The notes below the pieces were generated by a model. That model ran no database searches. It was not told where the DNA came from and saw only the letters and a list, made by a program, of their open reading frames with translations. A stretch of DNA of 64,000 bases from Paractinoplanes abujensis (GTDB lineage Bacteria > Actinomycetota > Actinomycetes > Mycobacteriales > Micromonosporaceae): assembly GCF_014204895.1 (NCBI RefSeq), contig NZ_JACHMF010000001.1, forward strand, positions 5,518,001 to 5,582,000, written 5' to 3'. This document shows, piece after piece, positions 16,005 through 24,465 of this stretch. The position numbers and the translations under genes are program-made. Every line of letters begins with the position of its first letter. Position 1 is the first letter of the stretch.

Positions 16005-16739
16005 ATGACCACGTTGATCACCGACACCCGGACCGTCTTCAGCCGCGAGCTGCGCCCGGTGCTGCGCGACCCGTTCACGATCATCTTCTCGATGGTGCAG
16101 CCGCTGGTTTTTCTGGGGCTGTTCACGCCGCTGCTGCCGGACGACTCGCTGCAGTGGTTCGTACCCGGCATCATCGTCATGTCCTGCCTGTTCGCTTCGT
16201 CGATGACCGGCTCGAACCTGCTCTTCGAGATCCAGACCGGCTCGCACGAGCGGATGCTGGTGACGCCGTTGCGGCGACCGGCCCTGCTGATCGGGCGCGC
16301 GCTCAAGGAGATCGTGCCGATGTTCGCGCAGGCCGCCCTGATCGTGGCCGTCTGCATGCCGTTCGGGTTCCGGTTCAACCTGGCCGGCGCGGTGCTGGGG
16401 CTGGTCGTCCTGGCCGCCTTCTGCATCGGGCTCGGCGCCCTGTCGTACACGCTGGCGCTGGCCTCGAAGAACCAGGAGTGGCTGTTCTGGACCGTGCAGC
16501 AGACCCTGCTGTTCCCGTTGCTGCTGCTGGCCGGGGTGCTGCTGCCGATCGAGAACGGTCCGGGCTGGCTGCAGGCGCTGGCCCGGGGCAACCCGCTGAG
16601 TTATGTCGTGGACGCCGAGCGGGCGCTGTTCAACGGCCATATCTGGACCTCGGCCACGCTCAGCGGGCTGATCGCCGCGGGTGCCACGGCTGCGCTCGGG
16701 TTGTGGGCGGGCGTACGGGCGATGCGCAACTCGGACTAG
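16005..16739 (+). CDS. ABC-2 type permease, DrrB family
   Basis: This 244-residue membrane subunit partners the preceding ATPase. Six membrane helices are apparent: about 25-45 (FTIIFSMVQPLVFLGLF), 52-75, 100-125, 132-155, 165-190 and 222-240. The order and the amphipathic N-terminus match ABC-2 permeases such as DrrB. It begins 3 bases after the DrrA-like gene's stop, so the two are cotranscribed and probably translationally coupled. Export of a hydrophobic small molecule is the expected role. No biosynthetic genes flank it, so self-resistance cannot be claimed. Confidence 0.92.
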   Translation: MTTLITDTRTVFSRELRPVLRDPFTIIFSMVQPLVFLGLFTPLLPDDSLQWFVPGIIVMSCLFASSMTGSNLLFEIQTGSHERMLVTPLRRPALLIGRALKEIVPMFAQAALIVAVCMPFGFRFNLAGAVLGLVVLAAFCIGLGALSYTLALASKNQEWLFWTVQQTLLFPLLLLAGVLLPIENGPGWLQALARGNPLSYVVDAERALFNGHIWTSATLSGLIAAGATAALGLWAGVRAMRNSD

Positions 16740-16757
16740 GACCGCTAGTTTCGGCGG

Positions 16758-17810
16758 ATGCTCAAACTCCTGGCGCGGATCGTCTCGCCCCGCCCGGCCG
16801 CCACCGACCGGCCACCGCGTCGCCGCAATTCGGACGCGGTGGTCGACTGCGCCGTCTATCGGTCGGGGGTTCGCAAACCGGGTGATGTCCACTTCGCACT
16901 GGCGAAACGGCATCGAGGCGAGTTCCTCTGGCTCGGGCTGCACGAGCCCGACCTGACCACGATGCGCGCGGTGGCCGCCACCTTCGGCCTGCACGACTTG
17001 CTGGTCGAGCAGACGGTGGAGGGCGGGCACCGGCCGGCGGTCGAGATGAACGGCGACGTGACCCGGCTGGTGCTGCGCACGGCCCGGTACGTCGAGCACG
17101 CGGAACTGACGGCGACCAGTGAAGTGATCGACACCGGCGACGTGACGCTGCTGATCGGGCCCTGGTTCGCCATCACCGTCCGTCACGGCGCGGCGGGTGC
17201 GCTGTGGCCGGTGCGGCAGGAGATCGAGAAGCGGCCCGAGCTGCTGCGGGCCGGGCCGTGGGCGGTCGCCTACGCGGTGGCCGACCGGCTCGTCGACGGC
17301 TACCTCGACGTGTCCATGCAGGTGGAGCATGATCTGGAGCGGCTCGAGGAGGAGACCTTCGCGACCCGCCATTCCGCCGATATCGCCCATTTTTATCAGC
17401 TCAAGCGGGAGATGGTCGAGCTCAAGCGGGCGGTCCTCCCGCTGCAGGAACCGCTGGCCCGGCTGCTCGACCTGACCGTCGTGCCGGCCGGCCTGCGGCC
17501 CTATCTGGTCGATGTGCGCGGCCGTCTGGCCAGGGCAGTTGATCGTGTGGCCGGTTTTGATGACTTGCTTAACTCGATCTTGCAGGCCCGCCTGACCCAG
17601 GTGACACTCGAGCAGAACAACGACATGCGCATGATCGCCGCGTGGGCCGCCATCGCTGCCGTCCCGACCGTGGGCGCCGGGATTTATGGGATGAACTTCA
17701 CGAATATGCCGGGCATCGACTCCCGCTATGGGTTCTCGGTGACGATTGTGATAGTTGTTCTCGTCTGTAGTGGCCTCTTCTGGCGGTTCAAACGAGCGGG
17801 TTGGTTGTGA
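16758..17810 (+). CDS. corA: CorA-family magnesium/cobalt transporter
   Basis: This 350-residue member of the CorA metal ion transporter family has a large N-terminal cytoplasmic alpha/beta domain. A long stalk helix follows (about 215-290, with QLKREMVELKRAVLPLQEPL). Two membrane helices close the protein, the first ending in the selectivity-filter motif YGMNF with Gly311-Met312-Asn313. The C-terminus is basic (WRFKRAGWL), as in CorA pentamers. It transports Mg2+ (or Co2+/Ni2+) across the cytoplasmic membrane. The gene begins 18 bases after the permease stop, so it could be read through from the exporter operon, although a functional link is not expected. Confidence 0.92.
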   Translation: MLKLLARIVSPRPAATDRPPRRRNSDAVVDCAVYRSGVRKPGDVHFALAKRHRGEFLWLGLHEPDLTTMRAVAATFGLHDLLVEQTVEGGHRPAVEMNGDVTRLVLRTARYVEHAELTATSEVIDTGDVTLLIGPWFAITVRHGAAGALWPVRQEIEKRPELLRAGPWAVAYAVADRLVDGYLDVSMQVEHDLERLEEETFATRHSADIAHFYQLKREMVELKRAVLPLQEPLARLLDLTVVPAGLRPYLVDVRGRLARAVDRVAGFDDLLNSILQARLTQVTLEQNNDMRMIAAWAAIAAVPTVGAGIYGMNFTNMPGIDSRYGFSVTIVIVVLVCSGLFWRFKRAGWL

Positions 17811-18027
17811 TGATCCACGTCACGCACAGTGACAGTCGATCTTTGCGAATGTGGCAGACGATTCCCCTGGGACCTCACGCGTCCCCGGCATCGACCGAAC
17901 GGCCACCCGGATCCGCCGCTTCATTGATCGTCCATACCGGACAGTACGCGAAGATTCGGCCGCTCTCCCGTAGCCATCCAAACCGGCGAGTAACTAGCGT
18001 TTCATCGTCGTCTCGTGGGGAGGCTTT

Positions 18028-20643
18028 GTGACCGCGACCCAGGTCGCCGCACCGCAGGGCTCGGTTCAACCGGCCAAAAGGCGCAGCGCCATCCTGACCG
18101 CCCTCAAGGGGCACGTCGACCTGTTCCTGAACGCAGGCTCGCTGATCGCCACCACGGCGATCACGTCGCTGTTCGGGTTCGCGTTCTGGTGGGTCGCCGC
18201 CCGCTCGGCGTCCCCCGAGGCGGTGGGCCAGGCCTCGGCCGCGGTCTCCGCGATGACGCTGATCGGCACCATCGGCATGTTCGGCATGGGCACCATGCTG
18301 ATCTCCGACCTGTCGCAGCTGCGCGGGCCCAAGTGGGAGCTGATCACCACCTGTCTGCTCGTCGCGGGCAGCGCGGCCACGGTCGGCGGCATCATCTATG
18401 TGGTCGTCGCGCAGCTGTGGATCCCCGGCCTGCAGGAGGCGCTCGGCGGCGCCTTCGGCACGGTGCTGCTGGTGATCGGCATCGCGCTCAACTCGATCAC
18501 CCTGGTGCTCGACGAAGCCCTGGTCGGCCTGCTCAAGGGCCCGCTCCAACTGATGCGCAACGCCTGGTTCTCGGTGATCAAGCTGGCGCTGCTGGGCGGT
18601 CTGGCCCTCGCGCCGATCACCCTGACCGGCAACGAGCTGCTGCTGACCTGGGTGGCCGGCATCGTGCTGTCGACCGCCATCCTCAGCGTCGCGCTGCGCC
18701 GCAACCGCATCATCGACTCCGCCCGCCCGCGGTTCTCGCTGCTCAAGGGCCGAGGCAAGTCGACCTTCGACCACAACCTGCTCAACCTGGCGACCTACCT
18801 GCCCCGCGCCGCCCTGCCGCTGGTCGTCACCGCGGTGCTGTCGGCCGAGGCCAACGCGTCGTTCTACACCGCCTTCATGGTGCTGTCGTTCCTGGCCATG
18901 GTGCCCGGCAACGTGGCCCTCACGCTGTTCGCGGTGGCCAGCGGCGACAAGCGCGCGCTGACCTCCAAGGTCCGCGTCGGCCTGATGATCTGCCTCGGCG
19001 GCGGTGTGCCGGTCGCGGCGCTGGTCTTCCTGCTGGCCAACCCGATCATGTCGGTCTTCGGCGCGCAGTACGCGGAGACGGCCGGCGACGCGCTGCGACT
19101 ACTCTCGCTGACCTACATCCCGTTCGTCTTCCTGCACTTCTTCATGGCGATCTCCCGCGTGCAGGACAGGGTGCGCGGGGCCGGCATCTTCTCGCTGTTC
19201 GCGGGCATCGCCGAGCTCGGCGCCGCCTGGTACGGCGGCAGCACCGGAGGCCTGACCGACCTGGTGATGTGGGTCGCGATCGTGATGGGCGTCGAGACCG
19301 TGCTGGTCGCCCCGACCGTCCTGCGGGTCGTCCTCGGCACCTCCAAGCGCCGCGGGGACAGCGCCAACACGACAGTCATGACCCTGCACGAGCGGGCCTG
19401 GTTGCCGCTCGAATACATCCGCACCGTCGGTCCCCTGTACGGCGTGACCGTCGACGGCGTACGGCGGGCCCTGATCGGTCTGCACGCGGCCGACCCCAAG
19501 CACCGGGCCGTGTCGAAGCTCGACCGCGTCGGCGCCCGCTGGGAGCACATGAACGGCGCCGAGTTCGCGCAGTTCGTGCACCGCGCCGTGCAGGACTCCG
19601 GCGACTGGTCGCTCGACATGGACGGCATGACCCGCAAGCTGCAGTCCGAGCCGCGCGGCATCCACCCGATCCGCATCCTGGTCGGCGCGGGTTACATCGC
19701 GATCAAGGTGTCCCACGCGTACGGCGACGCCGGCCCGGTCAACTCGCTGGTGCACGAGCTGGTGCTCGCGGCCAGCCAGGGTCGCGCCGCGGTGATCCCG
19801 CCGCTCGAGCGCAACCGGATGGCGCTGCCCAAGGCCTGGTGGAAGCAGTTCGGCACCAAGCCCGCCCGGTGGAAGGAAGGCATCAGCTTCGCCCGGCCGC
19901 CGGAGCCCGAAGAGACCCGCATGCGCAAGTGGCAGCCGAACCTGACCGTACGCTCGGCGCGCTCGGCCACCACGCTCAAGCTGATGCGGCAGTGGCGCGA
20001 CGAGTACTCCCCCGGCGTCACCACGTCGGCGATCACGTTCGCCGCCTTCACCGCCGCGCTGCACCAGCTGGGCCTCAAGCCCGACACCGGCGGCGCGACG
20101 TTCCTGGCCGACGGCCGGCGCTTCCTCGACAAGGACGTCCGGATCGACAGCAACTTCTGCATGGGTCCGTATCTGTCCCCGCAGAACATGATGGACCCGG
20201 CCTCGATCAACACGACGATCAAGAACGAGCTGGCCACGGGCCGCATCCTCACGATGATGGTGCTGCGCGAGGGCAAGATCGCTCTGGACGGCGCGCCCGG
20301 CATGCCCGACCCGTACCCGTCGGAGCTGGCCATCCCGCCGCGCCCCCGGCTGACCTTCAGCAACCAGGGCCGACACGACCTGCTCGGCGACCTGCCCTGG
20401 TCGGTCGGCCCCGAGTGGCGAGTCAACCTGAGCGTGCCCACGCTGAACAGCCCCGAAGGCGTCTGCCTGACGACCAGCGAGATGAACGGCGTGCTGCACC
20501 TCGAGGCCACGTTCCACGCGTCGACCTTCGACCCCAACCTGATCTCGAAGGCGATGGAGATGGTGCTCACCGACCCGTCCGCGCTGATCATGAACGCGCG
20601 CCGGGAGTCGGACGAGGCGACCCAGGCGCTCCAGCTGGCCTAG
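18028..20643 (+). CDS. Fusion of a MOP-type polysaccharide flippase with a condensation-domain-like acyltransferase
   Basis: This 871-residue two-part protein begins with about twelve membrane helices (residues about 35-430). They are arranged as in Wzx/MATE-like polysaccharide or lipid flippases, with motifs such as AVGQASAAVSAM and FLHFFMAISRVQDRVRGAG. A basic linker (TSKRRGD) leads to a soluble region (about 450-870). This has the chloramphenicol acetyltransferase/NRPS condensation fold pattern: His563-x-x-x-Asp567 (SHAYGDAG), then TTSAITFAAFTAALHQLG, LADGRRFLDKDVRIDSNFC and a C-terminal TFSNQGRHDL segment. HxxxD is the catalytic motif of these acyltransferases. The GTG at 18028 has GGGGAGG five bases upstream, and a strong terminator follows, so the gene is monocistronic. 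I infer acylation of a lipid-linked glycan or glycolipid during its export. No glycosyltransferase genes are adjacent. Confidence 0.82.
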   Translation: MTATQVAAPQGSVQPAKRRSAILTALKGHVDLFLNAGSLIATTAITSLFGFAFWWVAARSASPEAVGQASAAVSAMTLIGTIGMFGMGTMLISDLSQLRGPKWELITTCLLVAGSAATVGGIIYVVVAQLWIPGLQEALGGAFGTVLLVIGIALNSITLVLDEALVGLLKGPLQLMRNAWFSVIKLALLGGLALAPITLTGNELLLTWVAGIVLSTAILSVALRRNRIIDSARPRFSLLKGRGKSTFDHNLLNLATYLPRAALPLVVTAVLSAEANASFYTAFMVLSFLAMVPGNVALTLFAVASGDKRALTSKVRVGLMICLGGGVPVAALVFLLANPIMSVFGAQYAETAGDALRLLSLTYIPFVFLHFFMAISRVQDRVRGAGIFSLFAGIAELGAAWYGGSTGGLTDLVMWVAIVMGVETVLVAPTVLRVVLGTSKRRGDSANTTVMTLHERAWLPLEYIRTVGPLYGVTVDGVRRALIGLHAADPKHRAVSKLDRVGARWEHMNGAEFAQFVHRAVQDSGDWSLDMDGMTRKLQSEPRGIHPIRILVGAGYIAIKVSHAYGDAGPVNSLVHELVLAASQGRAAVIPPLERNRMALPKAWWKQFGTKPARWKEGISFARPPEPEETRMRKWQPNLTVRSARSATTLKLMRQWRDEYSPGVTTSAITFAAFTAALHQLGLKPDTGGATFLADGRRFLDKDVRIDSNFCMGPYLSPQNMMDPASINTTIKNELATGRILTMMVLREGKIALDGAPGMPDPYPSELAIPPRPRLTFSNQGRHDLLGDLPWSVGPEWRVNLSVPTLNSPEGVCLTTSEMNGVLHLEATFHASTFDPNLISKAMEMVLTDPSALIMNARRESDEATQALQLA

Positions 20644-20658
20644 TTTCTGCTGGCACAA

Positions 20659-20698
20659 AAGCGGCGCCCGGCCTGTCTGGCCGGGCGCCGCTTGGTTT
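20659..20698 (+). terminator. Strong intrinsic terminator after the flippase fusion
   Basis: A perfect 15-bp stem (AAGCGGCGCCCGGCC at 20659-20673 with its complement at 20679-20693) and a 5-base loop is followed by GGTTT. It lies 15 bases after the stop codon. The A-run on the left side (20657-20660) would let it also act on leftward transcription from the secreted-protein gene. Confidence 0.85.
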
Positions 20699-20827
20699 AT
20701 GTGCGGCGACCGGGTCGCCGATCGTCCTGGGCGGGCCTGAGCCGCCCCGCGTTCATCCGGCGCGGTTCTGTCCCCGCGCCCGCTATGTTCCGGCGCCTGG
20801 TGCGCCGCTGTCCTCCCGCGCCGGCGC

Positions 20828-21322
20828 TCAGGCCCGTACGGGCAGCATGAGGTCGGTGCTTCTGGTGTATGTCGGCGAGTCGTCCTCGCAGTCGGTGTAG
20901 CTGATCGTGGCGGTGATCAGGGCCCACGAGTCACGGTCGTAGTCGGCCTCGACGCGGAACGCGGTGAAATCGGTGCGGCCCCGCTTGAGCGAGTCGCCCC
21001 GCGAGAACGACGTGAACTCACGCTCCCCCGGATAGTCGACCTCGATGTGGCGGTTGTCCCGCACGGTGACCTGGGCGTCACAGATCTTGACGTCGGTCTT
21101 CCACTTCACCTGCACCCACGCCGACTCGCCGGCGTCGACGGCCTTGAGCGTCCGGCTGACCGGCCGGGGGCCCTTGACCTTCTTCTTCGCCTGGGCGGTC
21201 GGCAGGTCCTGGGCTTGCTGGGGGCCCGTGGCGGCGCTCGCGGCCGGTGCGGTGACGGTCAGCATGCCCATCGCCACGGCGGCCGTGGCGGCAACGATTC
21301 CGATTCGGCGGCCCGTGCTCAT
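20828..21322 (-). CDS. Secreted protein of unknown function, paralog of the next gene
   Basis: This 164-residue protein has a Sec signal peptide (basic MSTGRRIG, hydrophobic core, cleavage near ASA-ATG at about 31). The mature part (about 55-164) is a predicted beta-rich domain with two cysteines, one in KICDAQV and one in YTDCEDD, which probably form a disulfide. It matches the protein encoded at 21842-22672 along its whole mature length: WVQVKWKTDVKICDAQV aligns with WVKIYWRTDRPICDVEV, and IEVDYPGEREFTSF with VDVDYPGHRRYTSF. It lacks the long low-complexity tail of that paralog. The two are separated by 519 bases of repeat-rich DNA, so they probably have separate promoters. I cannot assign a function; an extracellular binding or structural role is likely. 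Confidence 0.8.
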   Translation of the reverse strand: MSTGRRIGIVAATAAVAMGMLTVTAPAASAATGPQQAQDLPTAQAKKKVKGPRPVSRTLKAVDAGESAWVQVKWKTDVKICDAQVTVRDNRHIEVDYPGEREFTSFSRGDSLKRGRTDFTAFRVEADYDRDSWALITATISYTDCEDDSPTYTRSTDLMLPVRA

Positions 21323-21841
21323 ATCGGTCCCTCCCGTAGGCCGGCGCGCTCTCCCCGCGGCCGTGACCGTTGATCATGCTATAACGCTGATTTGCGACTC
21401 ACGGCTATAAAGAGCTTTCAACCCTTTCGTACGGATTGGCCCCCTCGCCACGGGCCGGGGCGGGCACGATCCGCGGTGCTGGGGCCGGACGGGTTCCGGC
21501 TCACCGACTCAATCGGTGGTCCCGGAACCCGCCACGCTTCGGTGTGCCGCGCCGCTGCTCGCCATACTTCGGCTTGCCGCACTGCCGCTCGCCATACTTC
21601 GGCTTGCCGCGCTTTGCTGCTCGCCATACTTCGGCTTGCTGCGCCGCTGCTCGCTACGCCGCCGTTTGCCGCGCTTCTTGTCGCTGTGCCGCCGTTTGCC
21701 GCGCCGCCGATTGCCGCGCACATGCTCGCCGCAGCTTCGTGCGCCGCAGCTTCGTGCGCCGCAGCTTCGTGCGCCGCGACTTTGTGCGACCTGGCCGACC
21801 GCTGCTGCCGGTCAGCGCTGGCCGCTGCCGCGGGCGCCGCT
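21323..21841. other. 519-base gap rich in short repeats, no supported gene
   Basis: This gap lies between the two secreted paralogs. The right half (21540-21840) consists of short repeats, listed separately. The left part (21370-21420) is relatively AT-rich and carries the promoter of the 20828-21322 gene. Open frames exist on both strands because stop codons are rare here, but their translations (Ala/Cys/Arg or Ala/Ser/Met repeats) are not protein-like. Confidence 0.5.
21557..21775. repeat. Two short tandem repeat families between the secreted paralogs
   Basis: Family 1 is GCTCGCCATACTTCGGCTTGC at 21557-21577, 21587-21607 and 21619-21639 (period 30-32). Family 2 is the 15-mer GCAGCTTCGTGCGCC in three exact head-to-tail copies at 21731-21745, 21746-21760 and 21761-21775. 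Between them, CGCCGTTTGCCGCGC-like units recur near 21660-21720. Confidence 0.85.
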
Positions 21842-22672
21842 CTAGCCGTTGCCGCGATTGCCGCGGTCGCCGCCGTTGCCGTTACCACGGTCGCCGCCGT
21901 TGCCGTTACCGCGATCGCCGCCCTGGCCGTTACCACGGTCGCCGCCGTTGCCGTTACCACGGTCGCCGCCCTGGCCGTTACCGTTTCCGTTCGTCGGGCG
22001 CGTCCGGGTCGGGCTCGCGGTCGCCGTCGGGCTGACGGTCGCGGTCGGGCTCACGGTCGCGGTCGGGGTGGCCGTCGGCGACGTCGTCGGGGCCGGGGTG
22101 GTCGGGCGGCCGGGGCGGCCCGGACCGTCGGGACGGCCCGGGCCATCCGGGCGGCCCGGACCGTCAGGGCGGCCCGGACCGTCAGGGCGGCCGGGGCCAC
22201 CGGGGCGGCCGGGGCCGTCGTGGCCGTTGCTGCGCAGCACCGGCAGGGACAGGGAGAAGGAGCGGTACTGGGTGCGGTCGCGGCGGCCGCACAGGTCGTA
22301 CTCGATCGTGGCGCGCAGGCGGGCGATGCCGGCCCGGTCGAAGTCGGGGTTGACCTCGACCGCCGTGAAGTCCACGCGGCCCGGGCGCAGCGAGTTGCCG
22401 CGGGTGAACGACGTGTAGCGGCGGTGGCCGGGGTAGTCGACGTCGACGTCGCGGCCGTTCACGCGCACCTCGACGTCGCAGATCGGACGGTCCGTACGCC
22501 AGTAGATCTTGACCCAGCTGTCGGCGTCGGCCCGGACGGCGCCCAGCCAGTTGGAGACCGGCTCGGGCCCCCTCGGTGCCGCCGAAGCGGGCGCCGTAGC
22601 GGTCACCGTAGCCATGCCGACGGTCGCGGTGGCCAGGGCCACGAGCGCTCCGATGCGCCGACTCTTGTTCAT
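21842..22672 (-). CDS. Secreted protein with collagen-like and Gly/Asn/Asp-rich repeat tail
   Basis: This 276-residue secreted protein has a Sec signal peptide (MNKSRRIG, hydrophobic core, cleavage near ASA-APR at about 31). A beta-rich globular domain (about 35-147) is paralogous to the 20828-21322 protein and shares its two cysteines (PICDVEV and YDLCGRR). A tail in three parts follows. Residues about 152-190 are GRPDGP/GRPGGP repeats with a collagen-like Gly-x-x pattern, about 190-220 is a Thr/Pro/Ser segment built on SPTATVSPT, and about 222-276 is a run of GNGGDRGN octads. The tail probably forms an extended, perhaps glycosylated or wall-associated stalk. The ATG has GGAGG upstream. The nucleotide repeats in the tail make length variation between strains likely. 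Confidence 0.82.
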   Translation of the reverse strand: MNKSRRIGALVALATATVGMATVTATAPASAAPRGPEPVSNWLGAVRADADSWVKIYWRTDRPICDVEVRVNGRDVDVDYPGHRRYTSFTRGNSLRPGRVDFTAVEVNPDFDRAGIARLRATIEYDLCGRRDRTQYRSFSLSLPVLRSNGHDGPGRPGGPGRPDGPGRPDGPGRPDGPGRPDGPGRPGRPTTPAPTTSPTATPTATVSPTATVSPTATASPTRTRPTNGNGNGQGGDRGNGNGGDRGNGQGGDRGNGNGGDRGNGNGGDRGNRGNG

Positions 22673-23566
22673 TGCATTCCTCCAGTGACTGTTGACTCGA
22701 CCGGCCGGGTCTTACCCGACAAACCGGACAATATGACCACTGGGGGATCCTGCCGCGTCTCCGCCACGCGGTTCCGGACAATTTCCACTTTCCTGTACTA
22801 AATGTTTAGCGCCCATAACCGAAAAGTTGATGTTGATCAGCCGTTGGTTCGTCGCACACCGCGAAAGGCCTAATACCCGCATAATTTGATCATCAGCGAC
22901 CGCAATATCAAGATCGAAAACCGCATTGAATCAGCGCCCGAGCAGCACCTATAGACATTCGCAAGGCGCAGCCGCTCCGCAGAAGGCGCCCAGCAACGCA
23001 TCGAACGCCCGAGCGACGACTCAAACGCCGGCAGCGAGGGCTGGGGGGTGCGACCGTACGAAGGGGGCAGCGGGCGGGAGCCGGGCCCGACACAGGGCAA
23101 CGTCGGCGCAAGGTCCGAGCCGAGCGGACGGGTCAGGCGGGTTGCACGGGGTCACGCCAGCGGACAGGTCAGCCGGCAGGAAGGGCGGCCCGAGCAGCTA
23201 CGTCTGATCAAGTGGAGGGGCTGAGCCGGCGTGGGTCCGCGTGAGGGCAGGCCGAGCGGGGCCGGGCCGGAGGCCGAGCCGAGCGGGGCAGGCCGGGCGG
23301 ACAACCGGCCCAGTGGAACGGCGAGCGGGTGGCGCGCCTGCCGCATTGAGTGGCGGGACGTGCGTGAGGCGTACCTGGGCGCGTCAATCCGGGTGAGTCG
23401 CAACCAAGCGCATCGCCTGGAGCGGTTGCCGGATCGAGCGGCCGGTGCGGTTGTCGCGCGGGCCCGGCTCGTACGTCCGCGGGGTTGGTCTTTGGATGTT
23501 TTGGCTGGCCGGGGCCCCTGTCTGCGGAACTATTGGAGGCATCCGGCGAGGGAAGGCGAGGCATCC
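22673..23566. other. 894-base gap without a supported gene
   Basis: The left 150 bases hold the promoter side of the secreted protein gene, including two copies of CCGGACAAT at 22724-22732 and 22774-22782. The stretch 22795-22920 is unusually AT-rich for this window (for example ATGTTTAGCGCCCATAACC). From 22960 to 23400 the plus strand is strongly G-rich relative to C and has short open frames, which I reject because their translations lack any family pattern. The end contains the leader of the DUF2750 gene. Confidence 0.5.
22724..22782 (-). promoter_or_regulatory. Direct repeats ATTGTCCGG upstream of a secreted-protein gene
   Basis: On the minus strand ATTGTCCGG occurs at 22732-22724 and 22782-22774, exactly 50 bases apart, about 50-110 bases upstream of the start of the gene at 22672. 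Spacing near five helical turns would suit a pair of regulator sites. The evidence is only the repeat itself. Confidence 0.3.
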
Positions 23567-23944
23567 ATGTCGCTCAGTGGGGCGCATCGGGCGGCGTTCC
23601 GGCGGGAGGCGGCCGGGGAGGGGCGTGTCTATTCGATTCGGGACGGTGGTGGGCTGGCGGCGCCGAGTGTGGGTGCAGGGCGGGCGGTGCCGTTCTGGTC
23701 GAAGCCGACGCGGGCCGGGCGGGTGGTTGATCAGGTGGAGGCTTATCGGGGCTTCGAGGTGGTCGCCGTCGACGTGGATGAGTGGCTCGACGAGTGGCTG
23801 CCGGGGTTCGAGCGGGACGGAATGCTGGTCGGCATCAATTGGGCGGGTGCCCGGGCCACCGGCTACGACTTGACGCCGGCGCAGGTCAGGCAGTGGTTCG
23901 AGGATGAGCCCGCGGAGAACGGGAATTCCTCCGCCCAGGCGTAG
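23567..23944 (+). CDS. DUF2750 domain protein
   Basis: This 125-residue protein resembles the DUF2750 family, small soluble proteins of unknown function. The features are an N-terminal helix with FRREAAGEGRVYSI, the central strand-turn VPFWSKPTRAGRVVDQVEAYRGFEVVAVDVDEW and the C-terminal LVGINWAGARATGYDLTPAQVRQWF. The aromatic positions (FWS, W of INWAG, WF near the end) follow the family pattern. The start is the ATG at 23567, preceded by GAGG six bases upstream; longer frames upstream are low-complexity. It is followed 54 bases later by a response regulator on the same strand. No biochemical role is known to me. Confidence 0.7.
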   Translation: MSLSGAHRAAFRREAAGEGRVYSIRDGGGLAAPSVGAGRAVPFWSKPTRAGRVVDQVEAYRGFEVVAVDVDEWLDEWLPGFERDGMLVGINWAGARATGYDLTPAQVRQWFEDEPAENGNSSAQA

Positions 23945-23998
23945 TTGCCGCCGCCGCGTACCCCTATGCTTGCAGCACAGCAAACAAAGGGGCCCTTC

Positions 23999-24436
23999 GT
24001 GCGCAGCCTTCAGATCCTCGTCGTCGATGACGATGACGCCGATGCGCTCATGATTTCCGAGGCCTTGGCGGCCGCGGACACCATGGCCAACGTCGAGCGG
24101 GTCGCCGACGGGCGCGAGGCCCTCGACTATCTGCGCCGCGAGGGGGCTTACGCGCAGGCCAGCCGGCCCGATCTGATCTTGCTGGACCTCAACATGCCGC
24201 GGATGGACGGGCGCGAGACGCTGGCCGCGATCAAGTCGGACGACGGGCTCAAGGCCATCCCGGTGGTGATCCTGACCACCTCGGGCGCCGCGCCGGACAT
24301 TGCTTCCAGCTATCAGCACCGGGCCAACGCCTACGTCACCAAGCCGTTCGGGCTGGACGACTTCGAGTCGACCGTGCGGCAGATCAACCGGTTCTATCGT
24401 GAGGTCGCGACGCTGCCCGGGCCGAGCGAAGCTTAG
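23999..24436 (+). CDS. Single-domain response regulator (Rcp1/CheY-like)
   Basis: This 145-residue stand-alone receiver domain has the acidic pocket Asp10-Asp13 in VVDDDDAD and the phospho-acceptor Asp63 in LLDLNMP. Conserved Thr93/Thr94 lie in ILTTSG and Lys115 in YVTKPFG. The slightly extended length and the VADGREALDYLRREGAY segment match Rcp1-type receivers that partner phytochrome-like or GAF/PAS kinases. There is no output domain, so it acts through protein contacts. The GTG at 23999 follows AGGGG at an 8-base distance and leaves the usual short lead before the first strand; an ATG at 23966 is an alternative. No histidine kinase gene is adjacent. Confidence 0.88.
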   Translation: MRSLQILVVDDDDADALMISEALAAADTMANVERVADGREALDYLRREGAYAQASRPDLILLDLNMPRMDGRETLAAIKSDDGLKAIPVVILTTSGAAPDIASSYQHRANAYVTKPFGLDDFESTVRQINRFYREVATLPGPSEA

Positions 24437-24465
24437 GCGGGCCCACCTGCGGGTACGGGTAGGGC

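Noticed and set aside
21418..21960. Frames of repetitive Ala/Ser/Met or Ala/Cys translation between the secreted paralogs
   Set aside because: They arise from short DNA repeats and overlap the 3' end of a real gene. No ribosome binding site or family was seen.
22926..23566. Short plus-strand frames before the DUF2750 gene and an extended DUF2750 start at 23231
   Set aside because: The upstream translation is low-complexity, while the ATG at 23567 has a ribosome binding site and begins the recognisable domain.
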